Of a stretch of DNA of 64,000 nt, positions 23,285-35,936 are shown in pieces; the stretch's first letter is position 1; each line of letters begins with the position of its first letter. The notes below the pieces were generated by a model. It saw only the letters and a list, made by a program, of their open reading frames with translations. It did not search any database and was not told where the DNA came from. The stretch lies in contig CM018688.1 of NCBI GenBank assembly GCA_009363875.1, positions 42,594,336 to 42,658,335 of the forward strand, read 5' to 3'. The translations under genes and the position numbers were made by a program. Source of the DNA: Mikania micrantha. Taxonomy: Eukaryota; Streptophyta; Magnoliopsida; Asterales; Asteraceae.

Positions 23285-26200
23285 TGTAACATCAGTGCCG
23301 GAATCGTACCGGAACAGTGATCTCAACAGTGCTATGAACAATAATCAGGTATAAACTTTACGTATTTCAGTGTATTTCATATTTTTATCGCATATCATTT
23401 TCAGTTTGTATTATCTAAAAGAGAATTCAGAATCATTTTAGAGAAACAAAACTCGGAAACCATGGTTCATCAGTCAGATAATTATCTGGCAACACAGAAC
23501 CATCATGTGATTATTTGTAGGATTTTATTATGTATAAACGTATGTGAGGCTTTATAGAACAAAACAACACGGATGTCGTTACGTGAATGCTAAACCGACA
23601 GATTATTCGCATAGGTGACGATCTGTACGGATAAATCTGAAAGTTTAACGTTCTGAATGATATCTGATAATTAGAAAACAATATTGAAAAGTATAGTTAT
23701 CGTCGTGTTCGTACGGGTGACGATTCGAACGAATACGTGCGACGACTGTACAATTCGATTTTTAACAGTAAACTTAATATTTTTAAGAAATTAAAATAAA
23801 TGAAAGATATTTAGTTAATTTATTAGGAATCACAACTTAAAATAAGTTTATAAACCTTACTTTAAAAACCGAACCGTTTCGTTACGAAAAATGTTGAAGA
23901 AACGACGTGTTACGCGAAACCGAACGAGACCGAACTACCGGGTGTTTTTAAATCATTTAATGAGGCTTTAAACCTCCCAACCACCACCACCAACTCATTT
24001 CCTTCACCATATCTCGTCACTTTCTCTCTCTAGGAAGCTCTCAACCTTCTCTCTACAAAATCTCATCCAATTCTCCACGAAATCGTGAGTTTTTGGAGTC
24101 AAAACGACCACCACGTCACGTAGGTTCGGGACGTACAAGGGATCTAAGCTTTCCACCATCGTCTCGAGGTAAATCTAAAGTTTTATCCTCGGTTTTATTG
24201 TGCAAAACGAACCCTATATGTTAGTGTCATTCTAATCGATCTAATCACGTACAAACGTTGAGATAAACACTGTAGACAACATGCAAACCCTAGGAATTTA
24301 ACCTGCAACAGGTTAGGATGCAAAGAAGATTATGATGAATAGTGGGTATTCGGGAGTACAGGTCGACGAACCCCCCCATGCCAGCCGAACCTTCGATATC
24401 ACGAACCTGTGTCAATCGAGGATAATGCTAGGCGAACCCCATGGCCAAACGAACCTAGAGGTGTTGCCGAACCCATAGAGAGCCACGAACCTACTTGACC
24501 ACGAACCTACATCCACCCACGAACCCTTGCATGTCACGAACCTATGTCACTCACGAACCCTGGAGGCCATGCGAACCTATGTCAGCCGAACCATCTTTCC
24601 CTAGGCGAACCTGTTGTCATTAACATGGTGCATGGAGCCGAACCCTTTCCATTGAGCGAACCTTTACCTAACAAACCTGCATGGGAGGGCCGAACCATAG
24701 ACAAGGCGAACCTCACCGAAATGCTGGCCTAGCCGAACCTTGGAACTCTTAAAACTTGTTGAGATAGTAACGAACCTAGGGGTGAGGCTGAAGCCTTGAT
24801 CTAGCCGAACCTACCATCCATAGGTTCGCTGATCCCTCTGCACACGAGACTTAGTTATAAATGAAAAAGGAATGTTGGTTCTAGGGCCTTAAGCATGGGA
24901 AATAATCTTATGTAGGCGTGGGTGTGCATGCACAAGAATGGAAATTCTATTGTGAGTGCATGGGAAAAACATATTAGGGTTTTCATTAATAACTAGCAAC
25001 TTTGAGCGAGTATGAGTAAGCATGGGTTAACAAACTAAGGAGGTCATTAATAAAGAGAAATGAAATAAGGTTTAGAACTATAAGAGTTATTGTAAACCTT
25101 AATATTTCTAAATGATGAACGCCAACTGAGTTGAACATAATTGTAGAAAATGATGAGTATCATAAGGACGAACTAAAGTATTGAGTGTTGATAAGGTTAT
25201 TAACACTTAAACTCTAGGAAAGGATTAATGCAGATAATTAACATAGATAAGTTAATGGTCTATGTGGAATTATTCATAGAACTTGATTGGTGATCAATTG
25301 GAAATCAAAGATCATTAATGGGCCTAAATGGGCCCAATGGGCTTAATTAAGCCCATCACGTGTTAACTGTTAATTTAAGCTAAGTTAATGATATTTTAAT
25401 AAAAAAATGGTTTATAAACTTTGTAAAATTAAATTAAATGATTTTCCAAAGTAAAGTTTTAACTTAAAATGAACTTAATTAAAACATGTTAATTAAGACT
25501 AACTATTGGGATAGGGGTTACAAATGGGAATTTAAGTTAGGTTAGTTAGATGAAACCTTAGAAGCACAATAGTAATATAGGACACTTAGTTGCACGTTGA
25601 GACCAAATCCTAGATACGACGACTAATACGTATACTTATCGTATTCGAATTATTTTAAAACAACTCAGGAACTGAAGAAACTTAAGCTACAACAAAGTGC
25701 GCGTATTTTGTGATACGTCATTTGCACAGCAACACAGGTGAGTTCATTGCCCCTTTTCTAAACATTTTTGTTTTAAAATGCGGGGCTGAGAAGCATGCGT
25801 AAACTGTTTTATTTAAATTGTTTTACGTAAATGCTTTTACTTATGAATTGGTTATTATACATGATTGTTTACACTCCTAGACTCCTGTCTAGGTAATTGC
25901 TATGCAGAACTAACTATCAAGTTAGTTTAATTACTCTTAGGAGTAATACCTTAATTCTAAACTCTAATCAAACCCTTAGCCCATCAAGTTCAAATTCAAG
26001 AATCTAAATTCAAAGTGAAATCAAAAGAACTAAAGTTAAAGATCAAACGAAATGGAAATCTAATCCAGTGTGTGGATCAGTAAATCTAAGGATCCTAATC
26101 AAAAATCTATAATCATTGTGAAATCATGGAAATTCTAAAGATCAGGAATCAAGAGAATCAAGGAAATCATAACCGTGTGTGAATCATTTAAATATTGAAA

Positions 26201-27568
26201 TCATTAAGATCTAATGGAATCATTAATTACTTAACTAAGGTGGGTGTCAGTTGTATAGAAATCAAGACCACGTGTAACACACGGAAAGTCCTGTCATAAA
26301 TAGTAGACTCTTGTAGTCAAGCTATATGGGCAATAACGGAAACTATTAATCAAATCAAAATCAGGAGAATCAAAGAAGATAAAGAATCAAAGGATATCCT
26401 TAAAGTCCCGGCATGTACAGTAGACCAATGGGTCAAGCTGATATGGGCATCATTAAAGTCCCGGCACACACAGGTAGGCTCCTTGTGAGTCGTGCCTGAT
26501 ATGGGCCACGTGTGAGAGGGTACAACTTGGACAACCACCAACAACTAAGTCTAATTGATTGAGTCAAATAAGGCCCAATCATGATGTCTTAGTTGTATTT
26601 AAATGCTTAGTTATTAGTTTAATTAAACATTTAATGTTATATTTCTACAAGTGGTTTTGGGAAATCATGAATACATGGTGAACTCAAGAGATCAAAGGTA
26701 AATCTAATTGTGGAAATCAGAAACTAAATTGAAGGTGAATGGAGTGAAACGCTTAATTATCATTAACAACAATATGTTAAGCAGTCCGGTATGTGGTGGG
26801 ACGGTGGCTGGGGCTTGTCCCCTACATATGCCCTATATATAAGCATACTTGATTGGATAGCATAGGTGGTCGTTGATGAGGTTAAGGTTGTCATTTCGGG
26901 GGATCAACGAAAACATTTTCAGGGTAATCAAATTCTATGAATCAGATGTTAGGGAATCAATGATGTGGGATGAAACGCTTAATTATCACCAGGAACAATA
27001 TATCATGTGGTTTGGTATGTGGTGGGACGTTGGCTGGGCGGGCGGTAAGTTCGACCCTACATATGCCCTATATACAAGCATACTGAATTGGATGGTATAG
27101 GTGGTTAATGATGAGGTTAAGGTTGTCATTCAGGTTATTCAAAACTCATTTTTATAAAACTATATGAACTCACCAACCATGTGTTGACTTTACTTTTGCA
27201 TGACTTCTTAGGTGATGAACAGGTCAAGTGAAGGGTTATTTCTTTTTAGGACTAGGTTACCAGATATAGGACCTAGTTTTTTGGACCTGCATATTTTGAA
27301 GCATCATTATACAGATTATTTTGTATATCTTGTGCAGATACAAGATAGAAGATTTATGATGTGATAGTAGATTTACATTGTTAAATTATAAACTTAACTG
27401 ATGTAATTTAACTTTGTAATTCTATTTTATTTTAGCAGTTTCTCATTTATATATATCATGTGCAATGTAAACAATCTGATCATCTCGATTATCACTCACG
27501 ATATCGCGCCCCGGGAACCTTCCGCTCGACGGGGAAGTCGATCCAACCCGCCGGCTCGGGGTGTGACA
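23285..27568 (+). repeat. E3 3' LTR (4284 bp)
   Basis: Same ends as the 5' LTR and collinear with it over its full length, with scattered substitutions and small indels (for example extra sequence near 26210-26225 and 26300-26310). It carries the CGAACC array at 24364-24830 in more canonical form than the 5' copy. Confidence 0.95.
24364..24830 (+). repeat. CGAACC motif array in E3 3' LTR
   Basis: Counterpart of 15304-15770. Here several motif copies retain CG where the 5' LTR has TG or a change (for example GCCGAACC for GCTGAACC, CACGAACC for CATGAACC, GCGAACC for GCGAAAC). Confidence 0.85.
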
Positions 27569-27573
27569 TCAAC
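27569..27573 (+). repeat. Target-site duplication TCAAC (right) of E3
   Basis: Matches 14220-14224. Confidence 0.95.
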
Positions 27574-28780
27574 ACACTTGACAAACAAGGAGTGTCTTAT
27601 TCTAAAGCTCGGATTTGTTGTGCCTGAGAAGTGGATCTTGATGAGAACACCAAGAATCAACAATGCTTACATCATCAATATGAATTCAGATTCATTCACT
27701 GAGAACACCTGCTTGTTTTCAAAGGCATTGGAGCATGAATGTCTACTTTGGCATCACCCATTGGGTCACGTCAACCTGAAGAATCTCAACCGACTTGCTA
27801 AGGGAGATCACGTTATTGGCTTACCTTCTAAAGACTTCTCCACAATTGAGAAGTGCATCGCGTGTGCCAAGGGGAAGCATCACAAGAGACCCCACAAGCC
27901 TAAGTTGTTCAAATCTATTTCATCTATTCTGCAACTTCTTCACATGGATCTCTTTGGACCAGTCAATGTTATGAGCATCGGGAAGAAGTCATATTGTCTA
28001 GTACTGACAGATGATTATTCCAGATTTACTTGGGTGTTCTTTCTGGCCAAGAAAGAAGAGCCACCAGAAATTCTGAAGAAGTTTATCACCCTGATCGAAA
28101 ATCAGAAGAATTTAAAGGTTAAGGTGATCAGAACCGACAACGGCATTGAATTTAGAAATTAGACTCTTATTGATTTCTGCGATGAGAAGGGGATTGCTCG
28201 GCAGTACAGTACAACTCGTACACCTCAGCAAAATGGAGTTGCTGAAAGGAGGAACATAACGCTTATCAAAGCTTCATGGACCATGCTGTCAGAATCCAAG
28301 CTGCTAATATTCTTCTGGGCTGAAGCTGTTAACACAACTTGTTATGTTCAAAATTGTGCACTGTTGAACAAGCGCCATCAGAAGACCCCTTATGAGATTT
28401 TCTTCAACCAGAAGCCTAAAGTTGGTCATTTCAAGTCGTTCGGGTGTCCGTGCACTCTCCTCCATACTGAGCCGAATCATAAGTTTGATGACAAGGCTGA
28501 TGAGTGTTACTTTGTGGGCTATTCATTAGAGAAAGCTGCCTACCGGGTATACAACAGGAAGACCCAGATGATTGTGGAGTCATATTATATCGATTTGCAG
28601 GAGATGAACAACACCGGCACCGGTTTTGGTCTAAACTGGTTGTTTCAGTATGATTATACTTTTGAGCCTTTCAACACTACATCAGCGAGTGCAGGACCGT
28701 CTGAGCCAACTAGCAACTTTTACAAGGGTGATGACGTACACTATCGGGTTGACTATGTTCCATGTGATTTAAGTTTCTGA
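27574..28780 (+). pseudogene. pol: E2 integrase, one stop
   Basis: Copia integrase resuming after E3. The zinc-binding N-terminus (WHHPLGHVN with CIACAKGK), catalytic LLHMDLFGP, RTDNGIEF and NGVAERRN with Glu are present, followed by FGCPCTLL and CYFVGYS. A TAG at 28160-28162 interrupts the frame just after the second catalytic Asp, and the same frame continues. It ends in a Ser/Pro-rich region at 28780, where the frame shifts into the linker to RT. Confidence 0.87.
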
Positions 28781-29220
28781 CAGTTGATCCTCCAGGCATG
28801 TATGATCGGGCTCCTCCAGTTCAGCCAAACCCGATCAATGAAGTCATCCCATCAGATCCGGATACTTCTCAGTCAGTTCAGCCAATCCCAGAGACAGATC
28901 AAGCTTCATCTTCCTCCCACCAAACTTTTGATAATCCACTGTTCTCAGACCACAATCCTGAGGAACATTGTGTGGATCATGGAGCCAAAGCTAGCGAAAC
29001 CGCTCAAGTTGACAACCTTTCTTCCTCCAGTGAAAACCAGATGAACCATATCAACAATTTACTCGATAATCTGGCTGTGGAGGAAGTGCCATCCTTAAGC
29101 ATCAACAAGAATCATCCTGTGGAAAACATTATTGGACCTCTTTTAGAAGGAGTTCTCACATGAAGCCGGTCCATTCCTAGTCAGAACACCTTGCCTAAAA
29201 GCACTATCTCACGAAGTCAA
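28781..29220 (+). other. E2 integrase-RT linker, low complexity
   Basis: A polar, Pro/Ser/Gln-rich linker region between integrase and RT, readable from 28798 to about 29160 (PPVQPNPINE, VEEVPSLSINKNHPVENIIG). The same kind of linker occurs in E1 (about 4960-5280) and E6 (about 53340-53740). Confidence 0.6.
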
Positions 29221-30144
29221 TCAGGTCTGATTAATTCTTGTTTGTATTCTTGTTTTACTTTGCAAGTCGAGCCCAAGAATGTCAAGATGACTCTTAAGGA
29301 GTCCAGCTGGGTCGAGGCGATGAAGAAAGAGCTGATGTAGTTTCAAAAGCTCAAAGTGCGGAATCAGGTTCCATTGCCCAAAGGGAAGCTGCCAATTGGA
29401 ACCAGATGGGTCTTCAGAAATAAAAAGGAGGATTTGGGGGTAATCATCAGGAATAAGGCACGATTGGTAGTTCAGGGCTTCTACCAACAAGAGGGAATCG
29501 ATTATGAAGAAGTCTTTGCGCCGGTCGCAAGACTTGAGGCTATACGAATCTTCTTGGCCTATGTTTCCTACATGAACTTCACAGTGTATCAAATGGATGT
29601 GAAGACTGCTTTCTTGTACGGAACGTTCTAAGAAGAGATTTATGTCTGCCGGCCCCCAGGGTTCGAGGATTCGCATCATCCCGACCATGTCTACAAGTTA
29701 GACAAAGCCCTCTATGGTCTTCATCAAGCACCTTGAGCATGGTATGCTACTCTTACAGATCATCTTCTTGCTCATGGATATACCCGTGGAGCCATTGACC
29801 AGACATTGTTCGTTCGCAAGGATAAGGACGATTTGATTCTCGTCCAAATCTACTTGGATGATATTATTTTTGGTTCCACAAGCTCGGTGCTATGCAGAGA
29901 ATTTGAAGCGGTGACGAAGAAAAAGTTTGAGATGAGTGCTATGGGAGAAATGACATTCTTCTTGGGTCTTAAGGTAAAGCAAGATCTGAAGGGTGTGATG
30001 ATCCATCAAGGCAAGTATGTTACTGATATTCTGACAAAGTTCAAGATGTTGGAATCCAAGCTTGCATCCACTCCCATGGCTGCTCATCCGATCTTAACTT
30101 CGGATTCTGATGGTGAAGATGTTGATCAACACCTCTACCGCTAG
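29221..30144 (+). pseudogene. pol: E2 reverse transcriptase, several stops, YLDD intact
   Basis: Copia RT in one frame: GTRWVFRNKKED, ARLVVQGFYQQEGIDYEEVFAPVARLEA, MDVKTAFLYG, DKALYGLHQAP and the catalytic YLDDIIFGS (about 29854). Stops lie at 29338, 29629, 29734 and 30142. The one at 29734 replaces the Arg of the HQAPRAWY block, consistent with CGA to TGA. The metal-binding aspartates are kept, but the chain cannot be completed without readthrough. Confidence 0.87.
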
Positions 30145-30795
30145 ATGATTGGCTCATTGATGTACCTGACCGCTAGCCGACCAGACATCATGTTTTTCGT
30201 ATGTCAGTGTGCCAGATATCAAGCAAATCTGAAGGCTTCTCACTTGATCGCTGTCAAGAGGATCTTTCGTTACCTTGTCGGGAAACCTCGTCTTGGCTTG
30301 TGGTACCCTAAGAACTCTGAGTTTCGTTTACATGCTTAGTCTGACAGTGATTTTGGTGGTTTTAATTTAAACAAGAAATCAACCACGGGAGGATACCAAT
30401 ACTTAGGGGATCGTCTTGTCTCTTAGCAATGCAAGAAACAGAAAACCGTATCTACATCCATTGCAGAAGCAGAGTATGTTGCTGCTTCCAGTTGCTGTTC
30501 TCAGGTTATATGGATGCAACAGCAGCTCCTCGATTACGGTTTGAATTTTCTTAACTCTCCTATCGATTATGACAATGAAGCTGCACTTCAGATCGTCAAG
30601 AATCCGGTACAACACTCCAAAACTAAACGCATTGAAATCCGGATTCACTTTATCCGCGATTGTTTCGAACCGAAACTTATTCATCTTGAAAAGGTCCACA
30701 CGGAGGACAATCTTCCAGATCTTTTCACAAAACCGTTCGACCCAGCTCGATTTTACCATCTCCTTGCATCTCTCAAACTAATAAGTTTTGATTAA
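30145..30795 (+). pseudogene. pol: E2 RNase H, stops
   Basis: Starts with MIGSLMYLTASRPDIMF and SHLIAVKRI, then the RNase H core with SDSDFGG, AEAEYVA and YDNEAAL, and ends with LPDLFTKPFDPARFYHLL. Stops at about 30337 and 30424 interrupt it. This is the normal 3' end of copia pol; a spacer follows instead of the LTR. Confidence 0.86.
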
Positions 30796-30971
30796 AAAAG
30801 TTTTGTAAATACTGTAAAATTTGTGTTTTGTTTTACTTTAATTTTTATATCACAAATTAGGGGTAGAAAATTTACAAAAACAACAAAATGATTTTTGGAC
30901 TTTGAGTCAAAAATTTACAAAAACAACAAAAAGATTTTTGGTTTTTGAGTCAGTCAAAGTTGATCTGCAAG

Positions 30972-30982
30972 TTTAGGGGGAG
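30972..30982 (+). promoter_or_regulatory. Internal polypurine tract after E2 pol
   Basis: TTTAGGGGGAG, nearly identical to the E2 3' PPT (TCTAGGGGGAG at 43944-43954) but 13 kb upstream in the present sequence, directly after pol. Confidence 0.65.
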
Positions 30983-31950
30983 TGAATTCTAAGAAAATAA
31001 CAAAAAGATTTTACATTTTCAAAGTTTAAGAAAAATACTAAAAGAGTTTATTTTGATGGTCAAGTAAAGTGGTTCAATTTGGGAAGTGAAATGATTTCTG
31101 ACACTCAGAAATTCACTAACTAAAAGTAATTTCTAAAGAATAACAACTTTAGATAACTATAATTCACTAAGAAGTTAAAACAAGTTTTTCCTAGATGAAA
31201 GAAATGGACATGATCATTTAAAAATATTAATATATAAATAAGTGAGAAGTAAGGAAAGTCAGATAACCGGATAGATGTAACAACTATTTGATTTTTTGTA
31301 TAAATCTTTAAGTCAAAATGAGATTTTGTTTTGATAAACTTGAAACTGTTTTGAAAAACTCGGGTATTTTCCATGTTTTGTGCAAACAAAGAGTGGGAAA
31401 TACTTACTGAAGCATTCTCTGTTTTGCGTAAGCAAAGACCTGGATGTGTGACGTTAAGGCCAATGTGCCTGCAGATAAGTAAAGTAAAAGATGCCAATGA
31501 GCCCAAAGATGAAAGAACCCCTTCTTGTTCTTGATTCTAATCTAATCGATATGTTATTTTCTTTTCTCATATTAAACTCTGTCAAAACCTTTTAAGTTCG
31601 TTTAAACACAATCAAAGTTTGAACCAAAAGATTTCACAAAATTGATAGGTTGCAAGATAATTTGGTTTTACAGTCTGACTATTCATAAACTTCCAAAAGG
31701 TAGTTTTAGAAAAACTGTTAGAAAACTTTTGATCGTAAGTCTTATTTTTGAATTACGGATTAACGAGTGGAAATTATTGGTGGGGTATAATTATTTTAAG
31801 GTTGGATTTCATAAGAAATTATTTTAAGGTGGTTGAATTTTTGATATAGATTTGATCCCACGAAATTGACCCAACTCAACTTTGAACTCGTCCAAAGTTT
31901 CTGAGTTTATTTTATTTTATTTTATTCAGAAAAATTTTGAAAATTAATCT

Positions 31951-32570
31951 ACTCGAAATAAAAGATACTCGAAAATCATACTCGATTTCGAATACACGAA
32001 AAATTGTGTACTCGAAATCCTTTCATTAATAGGCCGAGTATGCCTAAGTTCGAGTACCATTCGAGTTCATATACAATTTTCTTTCTCCCTAGGCAATCTC
32101 GACTCTCGTGCTTAGTTCTCAAAATCCACTCCGACCACATTGTAGATCATACTTAGACGTACATAGGTATATATTTTCATCATGTTTTGTCCGTTGAATC
32201 AAAAGTTATGGACCAAAAACAAATTTCGAGTACTCTGTTCCGTTAACAGAAAGAATTTTGGAAAATTCACCTCGAAAACCTCAAAATTAAAAGGGGATCT
32301 TCTTATATGTTGATCGCCTCTTAATTCCGAGCATTTCGAGTATAATTGGGTATTCTAAGGAGCAAAATTGAAGGAGTTGAGATGATTTCAGTGTTCTCGA
32401 AATTTCGAATATCGAATACCTCTTTCAAGTGAAACTTTCGAGTATAAGCTTTTCGAATACTACCTGTATTTTCGAATACACTTAAATTTCGAATACAACT
32501 ACATTTTCGAATAAGTTTTTGTTTTCGATTACTTCCTAAATTTTCGAGAACACTCTAATCTTCGTGAACT
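31951..32570 (+). repeat. TTCGAGTA/TTCGAATA motif array in E2 spacer
   Basis: More than fifteen copies of TTCGA(A/G)TA or its complement TACTCGAA/TATTCGAA, including overlapping palindromic pairs such as TTTCGAATA. The same motif dominates the E2 leader and appears before the TATA box of the E2 LTR. Confidence 0.82.
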
Positions 32571-32671
32571 CCCTAAGCCTTAAACTGTTTTCGATTTCAA
32601 GATTTTGTCCAACTCCTAGAACTCGAAATCGAACTGTTAACTGTTAACCTTTGACTATCACTTCGATTTTG

Positions 32672-32697
32672 ACTGACTTGACTTTGCTTATTTTCAG
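32672..32697 (+). promoter_or_regulatory. Splice-acceptor-like site directly before E2 ORF3
   Basis: A branch-point-like TGACTGAC (about 32670-32677) precedes a T-rich stretch ending in TTATTTTCAG at 32697, with the ATG at 32698-32700. This is the textbook order branch site, pyrimidine tract, AG. E1 and E6 have equivalent signals 0-2 nt from their ORF3 ATG. Confidence 0.5.
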
Positions 32698-33335
32698 ATG
32701 GCTGATTTGAGGTTCATCTCCGACCACAACATGTCTGCCTTTTTCGGAGATCCACCAGTGAAGCATGCTGTGTTCAAGAGTTTGGTGGATGGGCTTTTTT
32801 TGTCTCTAGTGAACTATGCCATCATGGAACATCCATAGATCATTGACGAGTTTATCTAGGACTTCTGGAACACTATCATTGAGCGCACAGACGCTAACGG
32901 CAAAGTCAATTTGATTGGCAAGGTTCAAGGCCAGCCTGTTATTATCACCGAGCAGATTCTGAGGGAATGCTTACAGTTTGGAGATAAAGCAACCGATCCT
33001 GTTGAGCTTGACCAAGACTTGGTTCACAAGACAGTATATCAAATGGGTCATGAGGGTGTCTACCCTCCGACGGAGAAGAAGCTGCTACACCCGTACTGGA
33101 GATATCTCGCACACGTGGTGACCCAGTGTTTATCTGGAAGTACGGGCGGTTATGATATGCTAAATCAGACCCTTAGCTCCTGTTTGGTTGCACTGACACT
33201 GGGCATGAATTTTAACTTCTCTCGGATGATCTTTTCTGATATGCACGCCAAGATCAAGGGAAAGCGAAAGGAGAGCTTTCTGGCCTTCCCCCACTTCATC
33301 CACATCGTCATCAACAAAAGGCATCCTAACCTTGT
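32698..33335 (+). pseudogene. E2 ORF3, N-terminal part, two stops
   Basis: Begins MADLRFISDHN, aligning with ORF3 starts of E1 (MANLMFGDKHN) and E6 (MAGYKSVPKHN). In-frame TAG codons lie at about 32836 and 32857. After them the domain continues with CLQFGDKATD, YLAHVVTQCLSG, LGMNFNFSRMIFSDM and AFPHFIHIVI, matching the conserved N-terminal domain. The frame is cut at 33335 by E4 and resumes in frame at 41466. No known enzyme motif is visible. Confidence 0.78.
33331..33335 (+). repeat. Target-site duplication CTTGT (left) of E4
   Basis: CTTGT precedes the E4 LTR and is repeated at 41461-41465. Confidence 0.95.
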
Positions 33336-34264
33336 TGTAGGGTTTTTGTGATGTTTATCAAAGTCATATTAACCATTTTTATGATGAAAACGCAGCGGAG
33401 TTTATTCTTAAAACATTTTAAGATTAGTGAGTTTATGTGTCATATACACTTGTTAAAACAAAACCCAAGAACAATGGATCTAAATATGAAATAACATGCT
33501 ATCAAATAACCATTCAAAAACGTCATATATTACCTCTTAGAACTCGTGTAATATAAGATGAAGATGATGATGTTTGAGAGCTAAATCTTCAAGCAAGAAG
33601 ACCTCAAATCCGTGATACCCCAAGCCACCAACAAACACCTTGAATGCTAGGTTTCCAACACAAGATTTCAGCCCTAAAACACACTTGTTTTCAGCTGAAA
33701 AACAGACTCTTAAAATCCTCTTTTTCTGCCGAAAAATGGAGAGAAAAAAAAGGAGAAAAGGCTTAGATGTTCTTGAGAGAGAGGGAGATTTTGCATGTGT
33801 TTCTATTGGTCAAATGAAGCCAGCAAAATATAGGTGGGTGTGGCCTCCCAAGACCACATAAGGGCCGAAATTTTTGGTCCAATGGGGTGGCTCCCTTTCA
33901 AATATTCCCACCTAATTTATTTAACAAGATTTTAATTAAAACCCCTTTTAATTAAAACTTGTAACACATTACAAGTCATGTTACATTTTATAAACTTTAA
34001 TAATGTTACTTAACAATTAAATAACAATTATAAAGTAATCTCTCATAAATAAATAAACCCATGTTGTTTATTAATTTCTCAAGTGCATCTATTTAGAAAA
34101 CCACTTTCTAAATGTCTTAAGTGTTATTATTTATTTAATTGATCAAATCAATAAACAAATATAGTAGGTGTTTGTCTAGCTTGTTATTGGGTATGACCCG
34201 ACTTGGATCATATCACATTAGCCACATCAAATTAATATGAATCTTGGGCAGATCGAATTCTACA
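33336..34264 (-). repeat. E4 3' LTR (929 bp)
   Basis: In element sense this is the downstream LTR. It is bounded by TGTAGGGTTT and GAATTCTACA on the plus strand, same length and ends as 40532-41460. Confidence 0.95.
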
Positions 34265-35030
34265 ATCTCCCACTTGCACAAGATTCATAGAAGATTGATG
34301 CAAGCAGCAAATAACGCCTAGCAACGGTTTGCTACTCCTAATGTATATGACTAAGTGCCATTCAATAACATCATCCTCTTCAAGTACCTTACTTGAATAT
34401 GATTTAGGTGAATCAATCATTTATCCTTTTGTTACAGATGTCATGTTAAATGCTGGAGACATAGAGTAGTCATTCTCTGACGATTTAACTTTAACAGGCC
34501 TTAGACATCTTACTCTCAACGAATAAGAGGAACAAATTCCATCTTGACTACATACGTCTCTCACAATCACCTTGTATCATACTTGAACTCAGCCTTATGT
34601 ACTGCCATGTTTCAGAACAGCAAAGTACTAAGTCAAAGTATGATACTTGGTGAATATCAAGACCCAATATGTATCTCAGGTCTGAGGATACTTATGATAT
34701 TCGCCTTTACTCAATATTTCTTATGACTAATTACAAAGATTCCATGCAGAAATAATGAGAGCGGGTCAGTCCTGTATCTATATCCCATAGATATCAATGA
34801 ACCTTGGTAGCAACCTTTTGTTTTATATTCATTCCTTATGAATATCAACCAATCCAAGTTCATAATAGTCTTACATTCATATTTGTTCCCACAAATATGA
34901 CCGACTACGGACATTTAGAATAAGTTACTTATTCATGGAGAAAACATGCAAAATTGGAACAGTAAAAGAAGATATAATCATATTATTAAGTCAAATTACA
35001 TAAGTTCCGATATCCAAATACAAAATTTGA
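34265..35030 (-). other. E4 3' untranslated region with polypurine tract
   Basis: About 770 bp between the RNase H end and the 3' LTR, with no gene that I can support. The minus strand reads CAAGTGGGAGAT next to the LTR (34265-34276), the presumed PPT. Confidence 0.65.
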
Positions 35031-35876
35031 TCAAGTCCAATCACTAGAATATCGAAGTCCTAAGGCACAAGTATGACTCTCATGCTTTGTCTTTTCAAGG
35101 AGCTTCGTGAATGGATCCGCAATGTTTTGATCGGTGTGAACTTTTCGAATACATATCTTTCCCTTTTCAACTTCATCCCTTATGTAGTTGAACCTCCGTT
35201 CAATGTGCCGAGTCTTTTGATGTGCACGAGGTTCCTTGATTTGTGCTATCGCACCCTCGTTATCACAAAAGATTTCTAGGGGTTCTTGAATGGTAGGAAC
35301 AACCCCTAGATCAACAATGAATTTCTTTAGCCACACAGCTTCTTGAGCTGCTAATGAAGCGGCGATGTATTCTGATTCTGTTGTAGATAGTGCCACTACA
35401 TCTTGCTTTGAGCTCTTCCAAGAGACCGCTCCTCCATTCATAATGAAGACATATCCCAACTGTGATCGAGAGTCATCTCGATCAGTTTGGAAGCTCGCAT
35501 CCGTGTAACCCTTTACAACGAGCTCCTCCTCACCAGATCCATATATTAAGAACATATCCTTAGTGTTTCTAAGGTATTTCAAAATACTCTTAACAGCCAT
35601 CCAATGACTATTTCCAGGATTCTGTTGATATCTGCTTGTCATGCTTAGAGCACATGACACGTCCGGTCTAGTGCATATCATTGCATACATGATGGATCCT
35701 ATAGCAGACGCATATGGGACTCCATTCATTCTTTCTTGTTCAACTTTTGAACTAGGGCATTGAGATGTACTCAATATAGTCCCCTTTTGAATAGGTACCA
35801 AACCCTTCTTAGAATTCTCCATCTTGAACCTTTTCAAGACTTTGTCAATGTATGCACTTTGGTTTAAGCCTATCAA
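35031..35876 (-). pseudogene. pol: E4 RT C-terminus and RNase H
   Basis: Copia RT thumb and RNase H: LIGLNQSAYIDKVLKRFKM, ASAIGSIMYAMICTRPDVS, then GYTDASFQTD (first Asp), STTESEYIAAS (Glu), FCDNEGAIA (Asp) and ADPFTKLL. It is in the same frame as the RT segment upstream and separated from it by a stop at about 35934. The last residues after ADPFTKL look normal for the family. Confidence 0.88.
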
Positions 35877-35936
35877 CCGCCTTGATCTATCCCTATAGAT
35901 ATTTATTCCTAAAATATAGGCGACTTCACCAAGATC

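Larger units (their letters stand above)
14225..27568 (+). mobile_element. E3: complete chromodomain Ty3/gypsy element with ~4.25 kb LTRs
   Basis: This 13.3 kb element has LTRs 14225-18470 and 23285-27568, TG...CA ends, a TCAAC target duplication, a Met-tRNA PBS and a PPT. The order gag, protease remnant, RT, RNase H, integrase, chromodomain is the Ty3/gypsy order. A C-terminal chromodomain and very long LTRs fit the Tekay/Del-type chromovirus lineage; the lineage call is inference. It is inserted in E2 between protease and integrase. The LTRs differ by scattered substitutions and a few indels, so it is older than E4 and E6. Confidence 0.95.
30796..32697 (+). other. E2 spacer between RNase H and ORF3
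   Basis: 1.9 kb of AT-rich non-coding sequence. It begins with two near-copies of a ~44 bp unit (about 30868-30955, sharing AATTTACAAAAACAACAAAA). An internal polypurine tract lies at about 30972-30982, and a motif array at 31951-32570. It ends in a splice-acceptor-like sequence abutting the ORF3 ATG. I see no gene in it. Confidence 0.7.

Noticed and set aside
33640..33861. A 73-codon ORF with a near-identical copy at 40836-41057
   Set aside because: It lies antisense within the paired LTRs of E4, so similarity only reflects LTR duplication.
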